In this document: in pieces, positions 53,550 through 62,960 of the stretch
How the letters are laid out: each line of letters opens with the position of its first letter
Position numbering within the stretch: position 1 is the first letter of the stretch
From: Dactylosporangium siamense
Lineage (GTDB): Bacteria > Actinomycetota > Actinomycetes > Mycobacteriales > Micromonosporaceae
Assembly: GCF_016862795.1 (NCBI RefSeq)
Contig: NZ_BONQ01000166.1
Location: 30,339 to 94,338, forward strand
Direction of reading: 5' to 3'
DNA: 64,000 nt
Program-made: the position numbers and the translations under genes
The notes under the pieces: model-generated
The model's input: only the letters and a program-made list of their open reading frames with translations
Databases searched by the model: none
What the model was told of the DNA's origin: nothing

Positions 53550-55208
53550 GTGACTCCCGCTGAACTCGCCGTAGCAGTCCTCGAAGCCGCCCGGGCGGCG
53601 CTTACTGAGCGTGACCTCGACGCGTCCGTTCTTCCTGCGACGACCAGCGTGGAGCGACCGCGAAACCCGGAGCATGGTGACTATGCGTCGAATATCGCCC
53701 TGCAGTTGGGCAAGAAGGTCGGGCTGAACCCGCGCGAGCTCGCCACGGCGGTCGCGAAAAACTTGCAGGAAACTCCCGGGATCGATGCCGTGGAGATCGC
53801 CGGGCCCGGGTTTCTCAACATCCGGTTGTCGGCGGCCGCGGCCGGTGAGCTGGCGCGGATCGTGGTGACGGCCGGCCGGGCGTATGGGCGCAGCGACACC
53901 CTCGCCAAGGAGAAGGTCAACCTGGAGTTCGTCTCGGCGAACCCCACGGGGCCGGTCCACCTGGGGCACACCCGCTGGGCGGCGGTCGGCGACGCGCTCG
54001 GCCGGATCCTGTCGGCGGCCGGCGCCGAGGTGACCCGCGAGCACTACATCAACGACGCCGGCGTGCAGATGGCCCGCTTCGGCGAGTCGGTGAAGGCCGC
54101 GGCCAACAACCAGCCGACGCCGCCGGACGGGTATCCGGGCGAGTATATTCAGGACATTGCACGAAAAATCACCACGGAAAATCCGGATATTACGAGCAAA
54201 AGCCAGGAAGAGCAGGCAATCGCGTTCCAGGGCGAGGGCTACAAGGCCATGCTCAAGGAGATGCAGGACAGCCTGGAGCGGTTCGGCGTCCACTTCGACG
54301 TCTGGTTCTCCGAGAAGACCCTGCACGACGGCGGCGCGGTCGAGCACGCCCTCGACGAGCTGCGCAAGCAGGGCCACATCTTCGAGGCCGACGGCGCGAT
54401 CTGGCTGCGCACCACCGAGTTCGGCGACGACAAGGACCGGGTGCTGATCCGGTCCAACGGCGAGAAGACGTATTTCGCCGCCGACGCCGCGTACTACATC
54501 AACAAGCGTGAGCGGGGCTTCGACCGCTGCATCTACATGCTCGGCGCCGACCACCACGGATACATCGGGCGGTTGAAGGCGATCGCGGCCTGCGCCGGCG
54601 ACGACCCGGAGAAGAACATCGAGGTGCTGATCGGCCAGCTGGTCAGCCTGCTGCGCGGTGGCGAGCCGGTCCGGCTCAGCAAGCGCGCCGGCACGCTGAT
54701 CACGCTCGACGAGCTGATCGAGGTCGTCGGGGTCGACGCCGCGCGGTATTCCCTCGCCCGCTCCTCGACCGACTCGCCGCTCACCCTCGACATCGAGGTG
54801 ATCACGCGGCAGAAGAACGACAACCCGGTCTTCTACGTCCAGTACGTCGGCGCACGCACCGCCTCCGTCGCCCGCAACGCGGCCGAGCTCGGGCTGCACC
54901 GCACCGACACCTATGAGCCGGGGCTGCTGGTCCACGACAAGGAGCTCGACCTGCTCAAGGCGCTCGGTGACTTCCCGGCGGTGGTCGCCACGGCCGCGGA
55001 GCTGCGCGAGCCGCATCGCGTGGCACGCTATCTGGAGGAGCTCGCGGGGTCCTACCACCGCTTCTACGACAACTGCCGGGTGTTGCCGCAGGGCGACGAG
55101 CCCATCACGGAGACCAACCGGGCGCGGCTGTGGCTCAACGACGCGACGCGCCAGGTCATCGTCAACGGGCTCGACCTGCTCGGCGTCTCAGCACCGGAAC
55201 GGATGTAA
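53550..55208 (+). CDS. argS: Arginyl-tRNA synthetase
   Basis: This 552-residue class I synthetase has the ArgRS N-terminal additional domain (about 1-90), a HIGH-type motif in [14 protein letters not shown] (near 128-141), the KMSKS equivalent RLSKRAGTL near 375 and the anticodon-binding DALR domain at the C-terminus (about 430-552). It charges tRNA-Arg. GTG 53550 is preferred over TTG 53544. lysA follows after 4 bases, the usual actinobacterial argS-lysA arrangement. Confidence 0.95.
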   Translation: MTPAELAVAVLEAARAALTERDLDASVLPATTSVERPRNPEHGDYASNIALQLGKKVGLNPRELATAVAKNLQETPGIDAVEIAGPGFLNIRLSAAAAGELARIVVTAGRAYGRSDTLAKEKVNLEFVSANPTGPVHLGHTRWAAVGDALGRILSAAGAEVTREHYINDAGVQMARFGESVKAAANNQPTPPDGYPGEYIQDIARKITTENPDITSKSQEEQAIAFQGEGYKAMLKEMQDSLERFGVHFDVWFSEKTLHDGGAVEHALDELRKQGHIFEADGAIWLRTTEFGDDKDRVLIRSNGEKTYFAADAAYYINKRERGFDRCIYMLGADHHGYIGRLKAIAACAGDDPEKNIEVLIGQLVSLLRGGEPVRLSKRAGTLITLDELIEVVGVDAARYSLARSSTDSPLTLDIEVITRQKNDNPVFYVQYVGARTASVARNAAELGLHRTDTYEPGLLVHDKELDLLKALGDFPAVVATAAELREPHRVARYLEELAGSYHRFYDNCRVLPQGDEPITETNRARLWLNDATRQVIVNGLDLLGVSAPERM

Positions 55209-55212
55209 GCAA

Positions 55213-56598
55213 ATGCGTGCACATGAGGCCGGAGCGCTGCACGGGGACCTGGGCTTCAGCGGCCCCTCCTGGCTGCGCACCCCGCAGGACGTCAACGCCC
55301 TCGTGCCCCAGCTCTGGCCCAGAACGGTCGAGCGCACAGCAGGTGGCGAAATGGCCGTCGGCGGGGTGAATATCCGGAAAATCGCCGAACAGCACGGCAC
55401 CCCCGCGTACGTCCTCGACGAGGAAGACTTCAGAAGCCGCTGCAGGGCGTTCAAGGAGGCCTTCGGCGGCGCCGAGGTCTTCTACGCCGGCAAGGCCTTC
55501 ATCGCCACCCACATCGTCAGGATCCTCGTCGAGGAGGGCCTGTCCCTGGACGTGTGCACCGGCGGCGAGCTTGCCGTCGCGCTGCGGGGCGGCATGCCGC
55601 CGGAGCGCATCGGCCTGCACGGCAACAACAAGTCGGTCGCCGAGCTCACCAGGGCCGTCGAGGCCGGGGTGGGCCGGATCATCGTCGACTCCTTCGACGA
55701 GATCGACCGCCTGACCACGATCGCCAAGCAGACAGGCACCAGGCCGAAGGTCATGGTCCGGGTCACCGTCGGCGTCGAGGCGCACACCCACGAGTACATC
55801 GCCACCGCCCACGAGGACCAGAAGTTCGGCTTCTCCCTCTCCGGCGGCGCCGCGGCCGCCGCGGTCGACAGGATCATCACCGAACAGGCACTCGAACTGC
55901 GCGGCCTGCACTCCCACATCGGCTCGCAGATCTTCGACACGTCCGGCTTCGAGGTCTCCGCCCGCCGGCTCCTGCAGCTGCAGGCCGCCATCCACGACAA
56001 GCACGGCATCGAGCTGCCCGAGCTGGACCTCGGCGGCGGGTTCGGCATCGCGTACACCACGCAGGACACCCCGGCGGAGCCGCGGGACCTGGCCACGGAC
56101 CTGATGCGGATCGTCAAGCAGGAATGCGCGGCGCTGCAGCTCAGCGTGCCGCACCTGTCGATCGAGCCGGGCCGGGCGATCGTGGGTCCGGCGATGTTCA
56201 CCCTGTACGAGGTCGGCACGGTCAAGGACGTCGACGGCATCCGCACGTACGTCTCCGTCGACGGCGGCATGAGCGACAACATCCGCACCGCGCTCTACGA
56301 CGCCGCGTATTCGGCGACCCTGGCCGGCCGGGCCTCCACCGAACCGCCGATTCTCGCCCGCGTGGTGGGAAAACATTGCGAGGCCGGGGACATCATCGTG
56401 AAGGATGAGTTCCTGCCGGCCGACGTTCGCGCCGGAGATCTTCTTGCGGTGCCGGGCACGGGCGCCTACTGCCGCAGCATGGCGAGCAACTACAACCACG
56501 TCCCCCGTCCGCCGGTGGTGGCGGTGGTTGACGGGGAGTCGCGGGTCATCGTCCGCCGGGAGACCGAGGACGACCTGCTCAAACTGGACGTGGGGTGA
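55213..56598 (+). CDS. lysA: Diaminopimelate decarboxylase
   Basis: This 461-residue PLP enzyme is a fold-III decarboxylase that converts meso-diaminopimelate to lysine. The PLP lysine lies in VFYAGKAF near residue 96; other motifs are the glycine loop LDLGGGFGIAY, HSHIGSQI, EPGRAIVG and, at the C-terminus, the catalytic Cys in GKHCEAGDII. The family's usual length is 420-470. Its stop overlaps the start region of hom, so the genes are coupled. Confidence 0.95.
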   Translation: MRAHEAGALHGDLGFSGPSWLRTPQDVNALVPQLWPRTVERTAGGEMAVGGVNIRKIAEQHGTPAYVLDEEDFRSRCRAFKEAFGGAEVFYAGKAFIATHIVRILVEEGLSLDVCTGGELAVALRGGMPPERIGLHGNNKSVAELTRAVEAGVGRIIVDSFDEIDRLTTIAKQTGTRPKVMVRVTVGVEAHTHEYIATAHEDQKFGFSLSGGAAAAAVDRIITEQALELRGLHSHIGSQIFDTSGFEVSARRLLQLQAAIHDKHGIELPELDLGGGFGIAYTTQDTPAEPRDLATDLMRIVKQECAALQLSVPHLSIEPGRAIVGPAMFTLYEVGTVKDVDGIRTYVSVDGGMSDNIRTALYDAAYSATLAGRASTEPPILARVVGKHCEAGDIIVKDEFLPADVRAGDLLAVPGTGAYCRSMASNYNHVPRPPVVAVVDGESRVIVRRETEDDLLKLDVG

Positions 56599-56600
56599 CC

Positions 56601-57878
56601 ATGAGTGTGAAGGTGGCGCTGCTTGGCTGCGGGACGGTCGGCGCGGAGGTCGTCCGGCTGCTCCACGAGCACGAGCGGGACCTGACGGCCCGCATCGGCG
56701 CGCCGCTGGAGCTCGTCGGCGTCGCCGTGCGCCGCGCCGGCCGGGCCCGTGACCTGCCGATCGACCCGGCGCTGTTCACCACCGACGCGCTCGGCCTGGT
56801 CAAACGCGACGACGTCGACGTGGTCGTCGAGGTCGTCGGCGGCATCGAACCGGCCCGCACCTGGCTGCTCGAGGCGCTGCGCGCCGGCAAGAGCGTCGTC
56901 ACGGCCAACAAGGCGCTGCTCGGCGAGGACGGCGCGACGCTGCACAAGGCCGCCGCCGAGGCCGGCACCGACCTGTACTACGAGGCGTCCGTCGCGGGCG
57001 CGATCCCGCTGCTGCGCCCCCTGCGCGACTCGCTGCACGGCGACCGCATCACCCGCGTCACCGGCATCGTCAACGGCACCACCAACTTCATCCTGTCCTC
57101 GATGGACAGCACCGGCGCAGGTTTCGCCGAGGCCCTCGAGGAGGCCACCGCGCTGGGCTACGCCGAAGCCGACCCGACCGCCGACGTCGAGGGCTTCGAC
57201 GCCGCCGCCAAGGCCGCGATCCTGGCGTCCATGGCGTTCCACACCCGGGTCACCGCCGCCGACGTGCACCGCGAGGGCATCACCGAGGTCACCGCCGCCG
57301 ACATGGCCAGCGCCAAGGCCATGGGCTGCACGATCAAGCTGCTGTGCATCGCCACCAAGCAGGACGACGCGGTCTCGGTGCGCGTGCACCCGGCGATGAT
57401 CCCGCGCACGCACCCCCTCGCGGGCGTCGGCGACGCGTTCAACGCCGTCTTCGTCGAGGCCGAGGCCGCCGGTCAGCTCATGTTCTACGGCCGTGGCGCG
57501 GGCGGCGCCCCCACCGCCAGCGCGGTGCTGGGCGACCTCGTCGCCGTGTCGCGCAACCGGCTCGCCGGTACCCACGCCGCATCGGAATCCGCGTATGCCG
57601 ACCTGCCGATCCGCCCGATCGGCGACGCACTGACCCGGTATCACATCTCGCTGGACGTCGCGGACAAGGCCGGCGTGCTCGCCGCCGTCGCGGGCGTCTT
57701 CGCCAAGCACGGGGTCAGCATCGCGACCGTGCACCAGTCGGGCCGCGGCAACCAGGCCGTGCTGGTCATCGTCACGCACGCCGCCGCGGACCGCGCCCTC
57801 GCGGCCACCGTCGCCGAGCTGCGGGCCCTGGACATCGTTCGCGCCGTGGCGAGCGTCCTGCGTGTCGAAGGGGAGTAG
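56601..57878 (+). CDS. hom: Homoserine dehydrogenase
   Basis: This 425-residue enzyme reduces aspartate semialdehyde to homoserine. It has a Rossmann cofactor motif ([11 protein letters not shown]), the catalytic-domain motifs TANKALL and [11 protein letters not shown], the substrate-binding segment [14 protein letters not shown], and a C-terminal ACT domain (about 345-425; [20 protein letters not shown]) for threonine feedback. ATG 56601 or GTG 56595 may be used; both overlap or abut the lysA stop. thrC follows after 4 bases. Confidence 0.95.
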   Translation: MSVKVALLGCGTVGAEVVRLLHEHERDLTARIGAPLELVGVAVRRAGRARDLPIDPALFTTDALGLVKRDDVDVVVEVVGGIEPARTWLLEALRAGKSVVTANKALLGEDGATLHKAAAEAGTDLYYEASVAGAIPLLRPLRDSLHGDRITRVTGIVNGTTNFILSSMDSTGAGFAEALEEATALGYAEADPTADVEGFDAAAKAAILASMAFHTRVTAADVHREGITEVTAADMASAKAMGCTIKLLCIATKQDDAVSVRVHPAMIPRTHPLAGVGDAFNAVFVEAEAAGQLMFYGRGAGGAPTASAVLGDLVAVSRNRLAGTHAASESAYADLPIRPIGDALTRYHISLDVADKAGVLAAVAGVFAKHGVSIATVHQSGRGNQAVLVIVTHAAADRALAATVAELRALDIVRAVASVLRVEGE

Positions 57879-57882
57879 CGCC

Positions 57883-58932
57883 ATGTGGCGTGGATTGATC
57901 GAAGAGTTCCGGGACCGGTTACCGGTCGGACCGCAGACCCCGGTGGTGACCCTGCACGAGGGCAACACGCCCCTGCTGCCGGCGCCGGAGCTGTCCGCCC
58001 GCACGGGCTGCGACGTGTACCTCAAGGTCGAGGGCGCGAACCCGACCGGCTCCTTCAAGGACCGCGGCATGACCGTCGCCGTCTCCAAGGCCGTCGAGGA
58101 GGGCGCGAAGGCGATCATCTGCGCCTCCACCGGCAATACGTCGGCCTCCGCCGCCGCGTACGCCGCCCGCGCCGGCATCACCTGCGCCGTCCTCGTCCCC
58201 ACCGGCAAGATCGCCCTCGGCAAGCTGGCCCAGGCCCTCGTCCACGGCGCCCGCCTCCTGCAGGTCTCCGGCAACTTCGACGACTGCCTGGCCCTCGCGT
58301 CGAAGCTCTCCCTCGACTTCCCGGTCTCCCTGGTCAACTCGGTCAACCCCGACCGTCTCGAGGGCCAGAAGACCGCCGCCTTCGAGATCGTCGCCGGGCT
58401 CGGCGACGCCCCGCACATCCACTGCCTCCCGGTCGGCAACGCCGGCAACATCAGCGCCTACTGGATGGGCTACCAGGAGGACTTCACGGCCGGCAACGCC
58501 ACCCGCCGCCCGCGCATGTTCGGCTTCCAGGCCTCCGGCGCCGCCCCCATCGTCAACGGCGCCGTCGTCCGCGAACCCTCGACGATCGCCACCGCCATCC
58601 GCATCGGCAACCCCGCCTCCTGGACCAAGGCCGTCGACGCCCGCGACGAGTCCGGCGGCGTCATCCAGGCGGTGACCGACCGCGACATCCTGCAGGCGTA
58701 CCGGCTGCTCGCCCGCTCCGTCGGCGTCTTCGTCGAGCTCGGCAGCGCGGCCTCCGTCGCGGGCCTGCTGCAGGCGAGCGGCCAGGGGCTCATCGAGCAT
58801 GGGCAGACGATCGTCTGCACCGTCACCGGTCACGGGCTGAAGGACCCCGAGTGGGCGATCTCGACGGCACCCGCGCCGACGACGATCCCCGCCGACGCGC
58901 TCGCCGCAGCGAAGGCGCTCGATCTGGCCTGA
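57883..58932 (+). CDS. thrC: Threonine synthase
   Basis: This 349-residue PLP enzyme converts O-phosphohomoserine to threonine. PLP-binding Lys is in [12 protein letters not shown] near residue 59; the phosphate/cofactor loops are [13 protein letters not shown] and [15 protein letters not shown] 57883 follows AAGGGGAG. It is the last gene of the argS-lysA-hom-thrC run; thrB lies 2.8 kb away beyond four genes' worth of unrelated sequence, an insertion into the usual hom-thrC-thrB order. Confidence 0.95.
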   Translation: MWRGLIEEFRDRLPVGPQTPVVTLHEGNTPLLPAPELSARTGCDVYLKVEGANPTGSFKDRGMTVAVSKAVEEGAKAIICASTGNTSASAAAYAARAGITCAVLVPTGKIALGKLAQALVHGARLLQVSGNFDDCLALASKLSLDFPVSLVNSVNPDRLEGQKTAAFEIVAGLGDAPHIHCLPVGNAGNISAYWMGYQEDFTAGNATRRPRMFGFQASGAAPIVNGAVVREPSTIATAIRIGNPASWTKAVDARDESGGVIQAVTDRDILQAYRLLARSVGVFVELGSAASVAGLLQASGQGLIEHGQTIVCTVTGHGLKDPEWAISTAPAPTTIPADALAAAKALDLA

Positions 58933-59351
58933 TGTTGCGGCCCGGGCCTGTGACGGTCCGGACTGCTGCTTCCGATTTGGCAGGCTCGGGTCCGCGGTGG
59001 TGCGGACCGTCGCTCCCGCCAGACACCGGGCCGGGGCCCAGCTTTCGCTGGCCCTGGCCCTGGCAGGTCCGCGAACAGTCGCGCAGCCACGACCTTCGGT
59101 CGTGAACAAGCCCGCGGCCGTGGACGGCCGCGACACGACCTGCGGCCGTGACGCGACGGTCGCTGTGGCGCGGGGCTGGGCGGGGCCGAGCGCTGGCCCA
59201 CGTTGACCTTGGCCCACGTTGACCTTGGACACTTTGTCAGGCCCCAGGGTGTCAAAGTGTCCAAGGTCAACTGCTACCCGCGCCCGCCCTGCCCGCCGCG
59301 ATGACCTTGGAGACTTTGACTGGTCAGAGCGAGTCAAAGTCTCCAAGGTCA
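58933..59351. terminator. Non-coding region ending in two matched hairpins
   Basis: No ORF is convincing in this 416-base gap. It contains small perfect hairpins (CACGACCTTCGGTCGTG near 59090; CGCGGCCGTGGACGGCCGCG near 59112). It ends with two larger hairpins: stem GTTGACCTTGGACACTTTG (59218-59236) with its complement at 59253-59271, and stem TGACCTTGGAGACTTTGAC (59302-59320) with its complement at 59333-59351. Both stems start with TGACCTTGGA, so the hairpins are related. They separate the thrC operon from the convergent SPFH unit. Confidence 0.75.
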
Positions 59352-59588
59352 ACTGGAGGCGGGGTCCTCGTCGGAGTCCGGGAAGTCGGCCGGGTCAGTG
59401 GCGTCGGTGGCGTCGGGGGAGGCGGCAGAGGGGCGGGGGGCACGGCCGGCCTGGCGCAGGGCGAGTCGCAGCGCGAACTCGATCTGCGCGTTCACGCTGC
59501 GCAGGTCGTCAGCGGCCCACCGGGCGACCGCGTCGTAGACCTGCGGGTCGAGGCGCAGGAGCAGCTTCTTGCGTTCGGCCACGGCCAC
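59349..59588 (-). CDS. Small ribbon-helix-helix-like protein
   Basis: This 79-residue protein starts at GTG 59588 (alternatively GTG 59582), 5 bases after the SPFH stop. The N-terminal 45 residues ([20 protein letters not shown], then [14 protein letters not shown]) look like a CopG/Arc ribbon-helix-helix, followed by an acidic Asp/Pro-rich tail. It is co-transcribed with the SPFH gene and could be its regulator or a partner. Its stop lies within the second hairpin. It is too short and GC-rich to appear as a clear isolated frame. Confidence 0.7.
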   Translation of the reverse strand: MAVAERKKLLLRLDPQVYDAVARWAADDLRSVNAQIEFALRLALRQAGRAPRPSAASPDATDATDPADFPDSDEDPASS

Positions 59589-59593
59589 AGACC

Positions 59594-60445
59594 TCAGCTG
59601 TACAGCGAGCCGGTGTTGACGACCGGCTGGACGTTGCGGTCGCCGCAGAGCACGACGAGCAGGTTCGCCACCATCTGGGCCTTGCGCTCCTCGTCGAGCT
59701 CGACGACCTCCAGCTCGCGCAGGCGGTCCAGGGCGCTCTGCACCATACCGACGGCGCCCTCGACGATCTTGAAGCGGGCACCGACGATCGCGCTGGCCTG
59801 CTGGCGGGCGAGCATGGCCTGGGCGATCTCCGGGGCGTACGCGAGGTGCGTGATCCGCGACTCGAGGATCTCGACGCCGGCGAGGACGGCGCGTTCGCCG
59901 AGCTCGGTCGTCAGCTCCTCGCTGACGACGGTGCCCTCGCGGAGGCTGGTCCGGCCGTCGTCGTGCGACTCGTACGGGTAGCTCGTCGCCAGGTGCCGCA
60001 CGGCGGCCTCGGCCTGGACGGCGACGTAGGAGATGTGGTCGTCGACGCCGAAGGACGCCTTGAACGTGTCCACGACGCGCCAGACGACCACGGCGGCGAT
60101 CTCCACCGGGTTGCCGTCGGCGTCGGAGACCTTCAGCCGGGCCGTCTCGAAGTTGCGCACGCGCAGGGAGACGCGGCGCTTCGAGCTGAACGGCACGGTC
60201 CAGTGGAATCCGGCGGTCTGGATGGTGCCGATGTAGCGGCCGAAGAACTGCACGACCCGGGACTCGTTCGGGTTGACGACGGTGAAGCCCGTCATGAGCA
60301 GCACGGCAAGGGTGACCGTGAGCGCGACGAGCACGCCGGCGGTGTCCTCGGGCTGTCCGGCCACGACGGCGACCACCCCGCCGATCAGCGCGAGCAGGAC
60401 GAGCAGGATCAGGAACCCGGGCGCGCGAAACGCTCGTCTTTCCAT
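59594..60445 (-). CDS. SPFH/Band 7 membrane protein
   Basis: This 283-residue protein has two N-terminal transmembrane helices (about 10-50) and an SPFH domain (about 55-240; [32 protein letters not shown]). A coiled-coil segment follows, with the [23 protein letters not shown] pattern. SPFH proteins form membrane microdomain scaffolds or protease regulators; the specific role is unknown. A 28-bp palindrome lies 22 bases upstream of its ATG and a small ribbon-helix-helix gene follows. Confidence 0.88.
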   Translation of the reverse strand: MERRAFRAPGFLILLVLLALIGGVVAVVAGQPEDTAGVLVALTVTLAVLLMTGFTVVNPNESRVVQFFGRYIGTIQTAGFHWTVPFSSKRRVSLRVRNFETARLKVSDADGNPVEIAAVVVWRVVDTFKASFGVDDHISYVAVQAEAAVRHLATSYPYESHDDGRTSLREGTVVSEELTTELGERAVLAGVEILESRITHLAYAPEIAQAMLARQQASAIVGARFKIVEGAVGMVQSALDRLRELEVVELDEERKAQMVANLLVVLCGDRNVQPVVNTGSLYS

Positions 60446-60466
60446 GACAGCCTCCCAAACGAAGTA

Positions 60467-60494
60467 GCTATCGGAGTGATATCACTACGATAGC
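60467..60494. promoter_or_regulatory. 28-bp near-perfect palindromic operator
   Basis: Half-sites GCTATCGgAGTGAT and ATCACTaCGATAGC differ at one position pair and centre on GATATC. The site starts 22 bases upstream of the SPFH ATG and covers the stop codon of the MFS gene. Symmetry of this length implies a dimeric repressor (PadR or GntR type by shape), or the adjacent ribbon-helix-helix protein. No TetR or PadR gene is adjacent. Confidence 0.7.
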
Positions 60495-61681
60495 GCACGG
60501 CGCCCGAACACAGTGACCGCCGCCCATCCGATCGCGTAGACGAGCGTCACAGCGCCGCAGACCGCGATCAGCAGGCGTGGGTCGACGCGGTCGACGAACG
60601 CGCCGACGATCAGCTGGGACGCCCCGACCGCGAGCAGGGCGAGCATGACGTCGGTGGCGAAGACCCGGCCGCGCAGCGCGTCCGGGACCTCGGTCTGCAG
60701 CGCGAAGTTGGACATCATCCAGTTGCCGCCGGCGGCCAGGTGCGCGACGGTCACCCCGACCAGGACCAGCGGAAACCAGGGGGAGGTGCTGACGGCGAGG
60801 TACGTCAGGCCGTACACCGACATCGACACCGCCAGGCCCGGCAGCAGCCACGACGGGTGGGTGAGCACCCGGCGCAGCACGAACGGGCCGATCAGCGCGC
60901 CCAGCCCGCGTGCCGCGAACAGCAGTCCCACGCCGAGCGGGCCTACCCCGTACAGGGCGGCGAGCAGCGGAAACGTGGTCAGCACGCCGTTGCCCAGCCC
61001 GACCGCGGCCTTGACCGTGACCAGCGAGGCGACCCTCGGGTGCCTGCGGATGTATCGCACCGCCTCGCCGATCTCCGGCCGGACCGCCGGCCGGGCGGCC
61101 TGCAGCGGACGGCGGACCCGGGCGACCTGCGCCGAAGCCAGGAAGCACAGCGCGCTGGAGACGGCGAAGCACCAGTACGGGCCGAACACCGCCGACGCGA
61201 TCCCGCCCAGCGAGGCGCCGACGACCAGCATCGTGCCCCACGCCGAGCCGGACAGCGCGTTGGCCGCGGGCAGGTCCTCGGCGTCGACCACGTTCGGCAG
61301 GGCGGCGGAGGCGGCCGGCACGAAGAACGCCTTCGCCACGGCGATCACCGCGACGGCGAGCACCGCCAGCCACGCCGTCGCCGCGGTCCGCACGACCAGC
61401 AGCGCGAGGGTGGCGACGGCCATCGCGACCTCGGCGGTGATGAGGATCCGGCGCCGGTCGAAGCGGTCGGCGATCACCCCCGCGTAGGGCTGCAGCAGCG
61501 CGATGACACCGACGTCCGCGGCGAGGATCAGCGCGCCCCAGAGCCCGGAGCCGGTCAGCTGCAACAGGAGTGAGAGCAGCGGGATCTGCACGAACCAGTC
61601 GGCGCCGAGCCCGATCAGGTCGGCGGAGAACAGGCGGCGGAAGTCGCGGTTGCGGGCCAGGATCGACAATGTGGGCGGCAC
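60485..61681 (-). CDS. Major facilitator superfamily transporter
   Basis: This 398-residue protein has about twelve transmembrane helices in two halves, with the MFS cytoplasmic loop motif GVIADRFDRRRILI after helix 2. It resembles MFS_3 (enterobactin-exporter/drug-efflux) members. The substrate is unknown. It is divergent from thrB (47 bases between starts) and followed by the SPFH operator. Confidence 0.88.
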   Translation of the reverse strand: MPPTLSILARNRDFRRLFSADLIGLGADWFVQIPLLSLLLQLTGSGLWGALILAADVGVIALLQPYAGVIADRFDRRRILITAEVAMAVATLALLVVRTAATAWLAVLAVAVIAVAKAFFVPAASAALPNVVDAEDLPAANALSGSAWGTMLVVGASLGGIASAVFGPYWCFAVSSALCFLASAQVARVRRPLQAARPAVRPEIGEAVRYIRRHPRVASLVTVKAAVGLGNGVLTTFPLLAALYGVGPLGVGLLFAARGLGALIGPFVLRRVLTHPSWLLPGLAVSMSVYGLTYLAVSTSPWFPLVLVGVTVAHLAAGGNWMMSNFALQTEVPDALRGRVFATDVMLALLAVGASQLIVGAFVDRVDPRLLIAVCGAVTLVYAIGWAAVTVFGRRALS

Positions 61682-61728
61682 CGGCCCACCTTAGGGGCCC
61701 GTCCGGAAGCCGTGATCTCATTATCCGT

Positions 61729-62670
61729 ATGGCTCTGCTGTCCACCCCGGTCACCGTCCGCGTGCCCGCGACGAGCGCGAACCTCGGACCCGGCTTCGAC
61801 GCGCTCGGGCTGGCACTGTCGCTGCACGACGAGGTCGAGGCGCGCGTCGCCGGCGACGGGGTGACCGTCGAGGTCATCGGCGAGGGCGCCGGCGACCTGC
61901 CGGGCGACGAGAGCCACCTGGTCGTGCGGGCCATGCGGCGGGTGTTCGACGAGCTGGGGGAGCGGCCCGCCGGGCTGGCCCTGCGCTGCCGCAACCACAT
62001 CCCGCAGGCGCGCGGGATGGGCTCGTCCTCGGCCGCGATCGTGGCCGGGGTGACCCTGGCCCGCGCCCTCGTGAGCGACGGTGCCGAGCGGCTCGGCGGC
62101 CATGACCTGCTCCGGATCGCCGCAGAGCTCGAAGGGCACCCGGACAACGTGGCGCCGTGCCTGCTGGGCGGCATGACGATCGCCTGGACCGAGGATTCGG
62201 GTGCGGCGGCGGTACGGGTGGATCCCGCCGCCTCGATCCGCCCCTACGTGTTCGTGCCGCAGGAGCGCGGGCTGACCGAGGTCGCCAGGGCCGCGCTCCC
62301 GGCGACCGTGCCGCACGCGGACGCCGCGCTCAACGCCGGCCGGGCCGCGCTGCTCGTCCATGCGATCACCGTCGATCCGTCGCACCTGTTCGTGGCGACC
62401 GAGGACCGGCTGCACCAGGGGTATCGGGCACCGTCCATGCCCGGCAGCGCCGAGCTGGTCGCGACGCTGAGGAAAGCGGGCGTCGCGGCCGTCATCTCCG
62501 GCGCCGGCCCGAGCGTCCTGGCCCTCGCCACGGGCGGCTGGGCGCCGTCGCCGTCGCCGGGTTGGCGGGTATTGCCGCTCGATGTCGATCTGGTGGGTGC
62601 CCTCGTCGGGGTTGACCTGGTGTGGGGTACGCTGGAACACGCCGATCGGGACCCTGTTGCCGCTGGCTAG
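61729..62670 (+). CDS. thrB: Homoserine kinase
   Basis: This 313-residue GHMP kinase phosphorylates homoserine for threonine synthase. It has motif 1 PATSANLGPGFDALGLAL (residues 13-30), the ATP loop QARGMGSSSAAIVAG near 92-106 and motif 3 VISGAGPSVLAL near 262. ATG 61729 is chosen because the longer frame (from 61570) runs into the divergent MFS gene. rho follows after a 290-base leader. Confidence 0.93.
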   Translation: MALLSTPVTVRVPATSANLGPGFDALGLALSLHDEVEARVAGDGVTVEVIGEGAGDLPGDESHLVVRAMRRVFDELGERPAGLALRCRNHIPQARGMGSSSAAIVAGVTLARALVSDGAERLGGHDLLRIAAELEGHPDNVAPCLLGGMTIAWTEDSGAAAVRVDPAASIRPYVFVPQERGLTEVARAALPATVPHADAALNAGRAALLVHAITVDPSHLFVATEDRLHQGYRAPSMPGSAELVATLRKAGVAAVISGAGPSVLALATGGWAPSPSPGWRVLPLDVDLVGALVGVDLVWGTLEHADRDPVAAG

Positions 62671-62960
62671 GTGAGTTGATTACTCTCTAGTCCTACGCAG
62701 CCGCTCCGTGCGGCGATCTCATGCGGGGCGGCGTGCTCCGATTTCCGTGGCACCCCTTGCGCACGCCCGGCCGCCAACCCGCGTCTCATGTGGTCGCGCG
62801 CGCACGGCTGGGCCAGGCCGCAGATGGTGGCGCCCGGCTCACCCGCACAGCGCTGCAACACCTCCCGCTCCGCTCGATCGCAGCGAGGCGGGAGCCCCCG
62901 GGCCGCCCGGCCACCGTGTCTCGTCTCCGGGCATCCCGGCCTAACGAGGGAAGGAATCCA
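62671..62960 (+). promoter_or_regulatory. Leader region upstream of rho
   Basis: This 290-base gap has no supported ORF. A stem-loop at 62862-62894 (CTCCCGC paired with GCGGGAG, plus an inner CGCT/AGCG stem) lies about 65 bases before rho. Bacterial rho genes are often autoregulated by attenuation in their leaders, so this is the expected location of such control. Confidence 0.45.
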
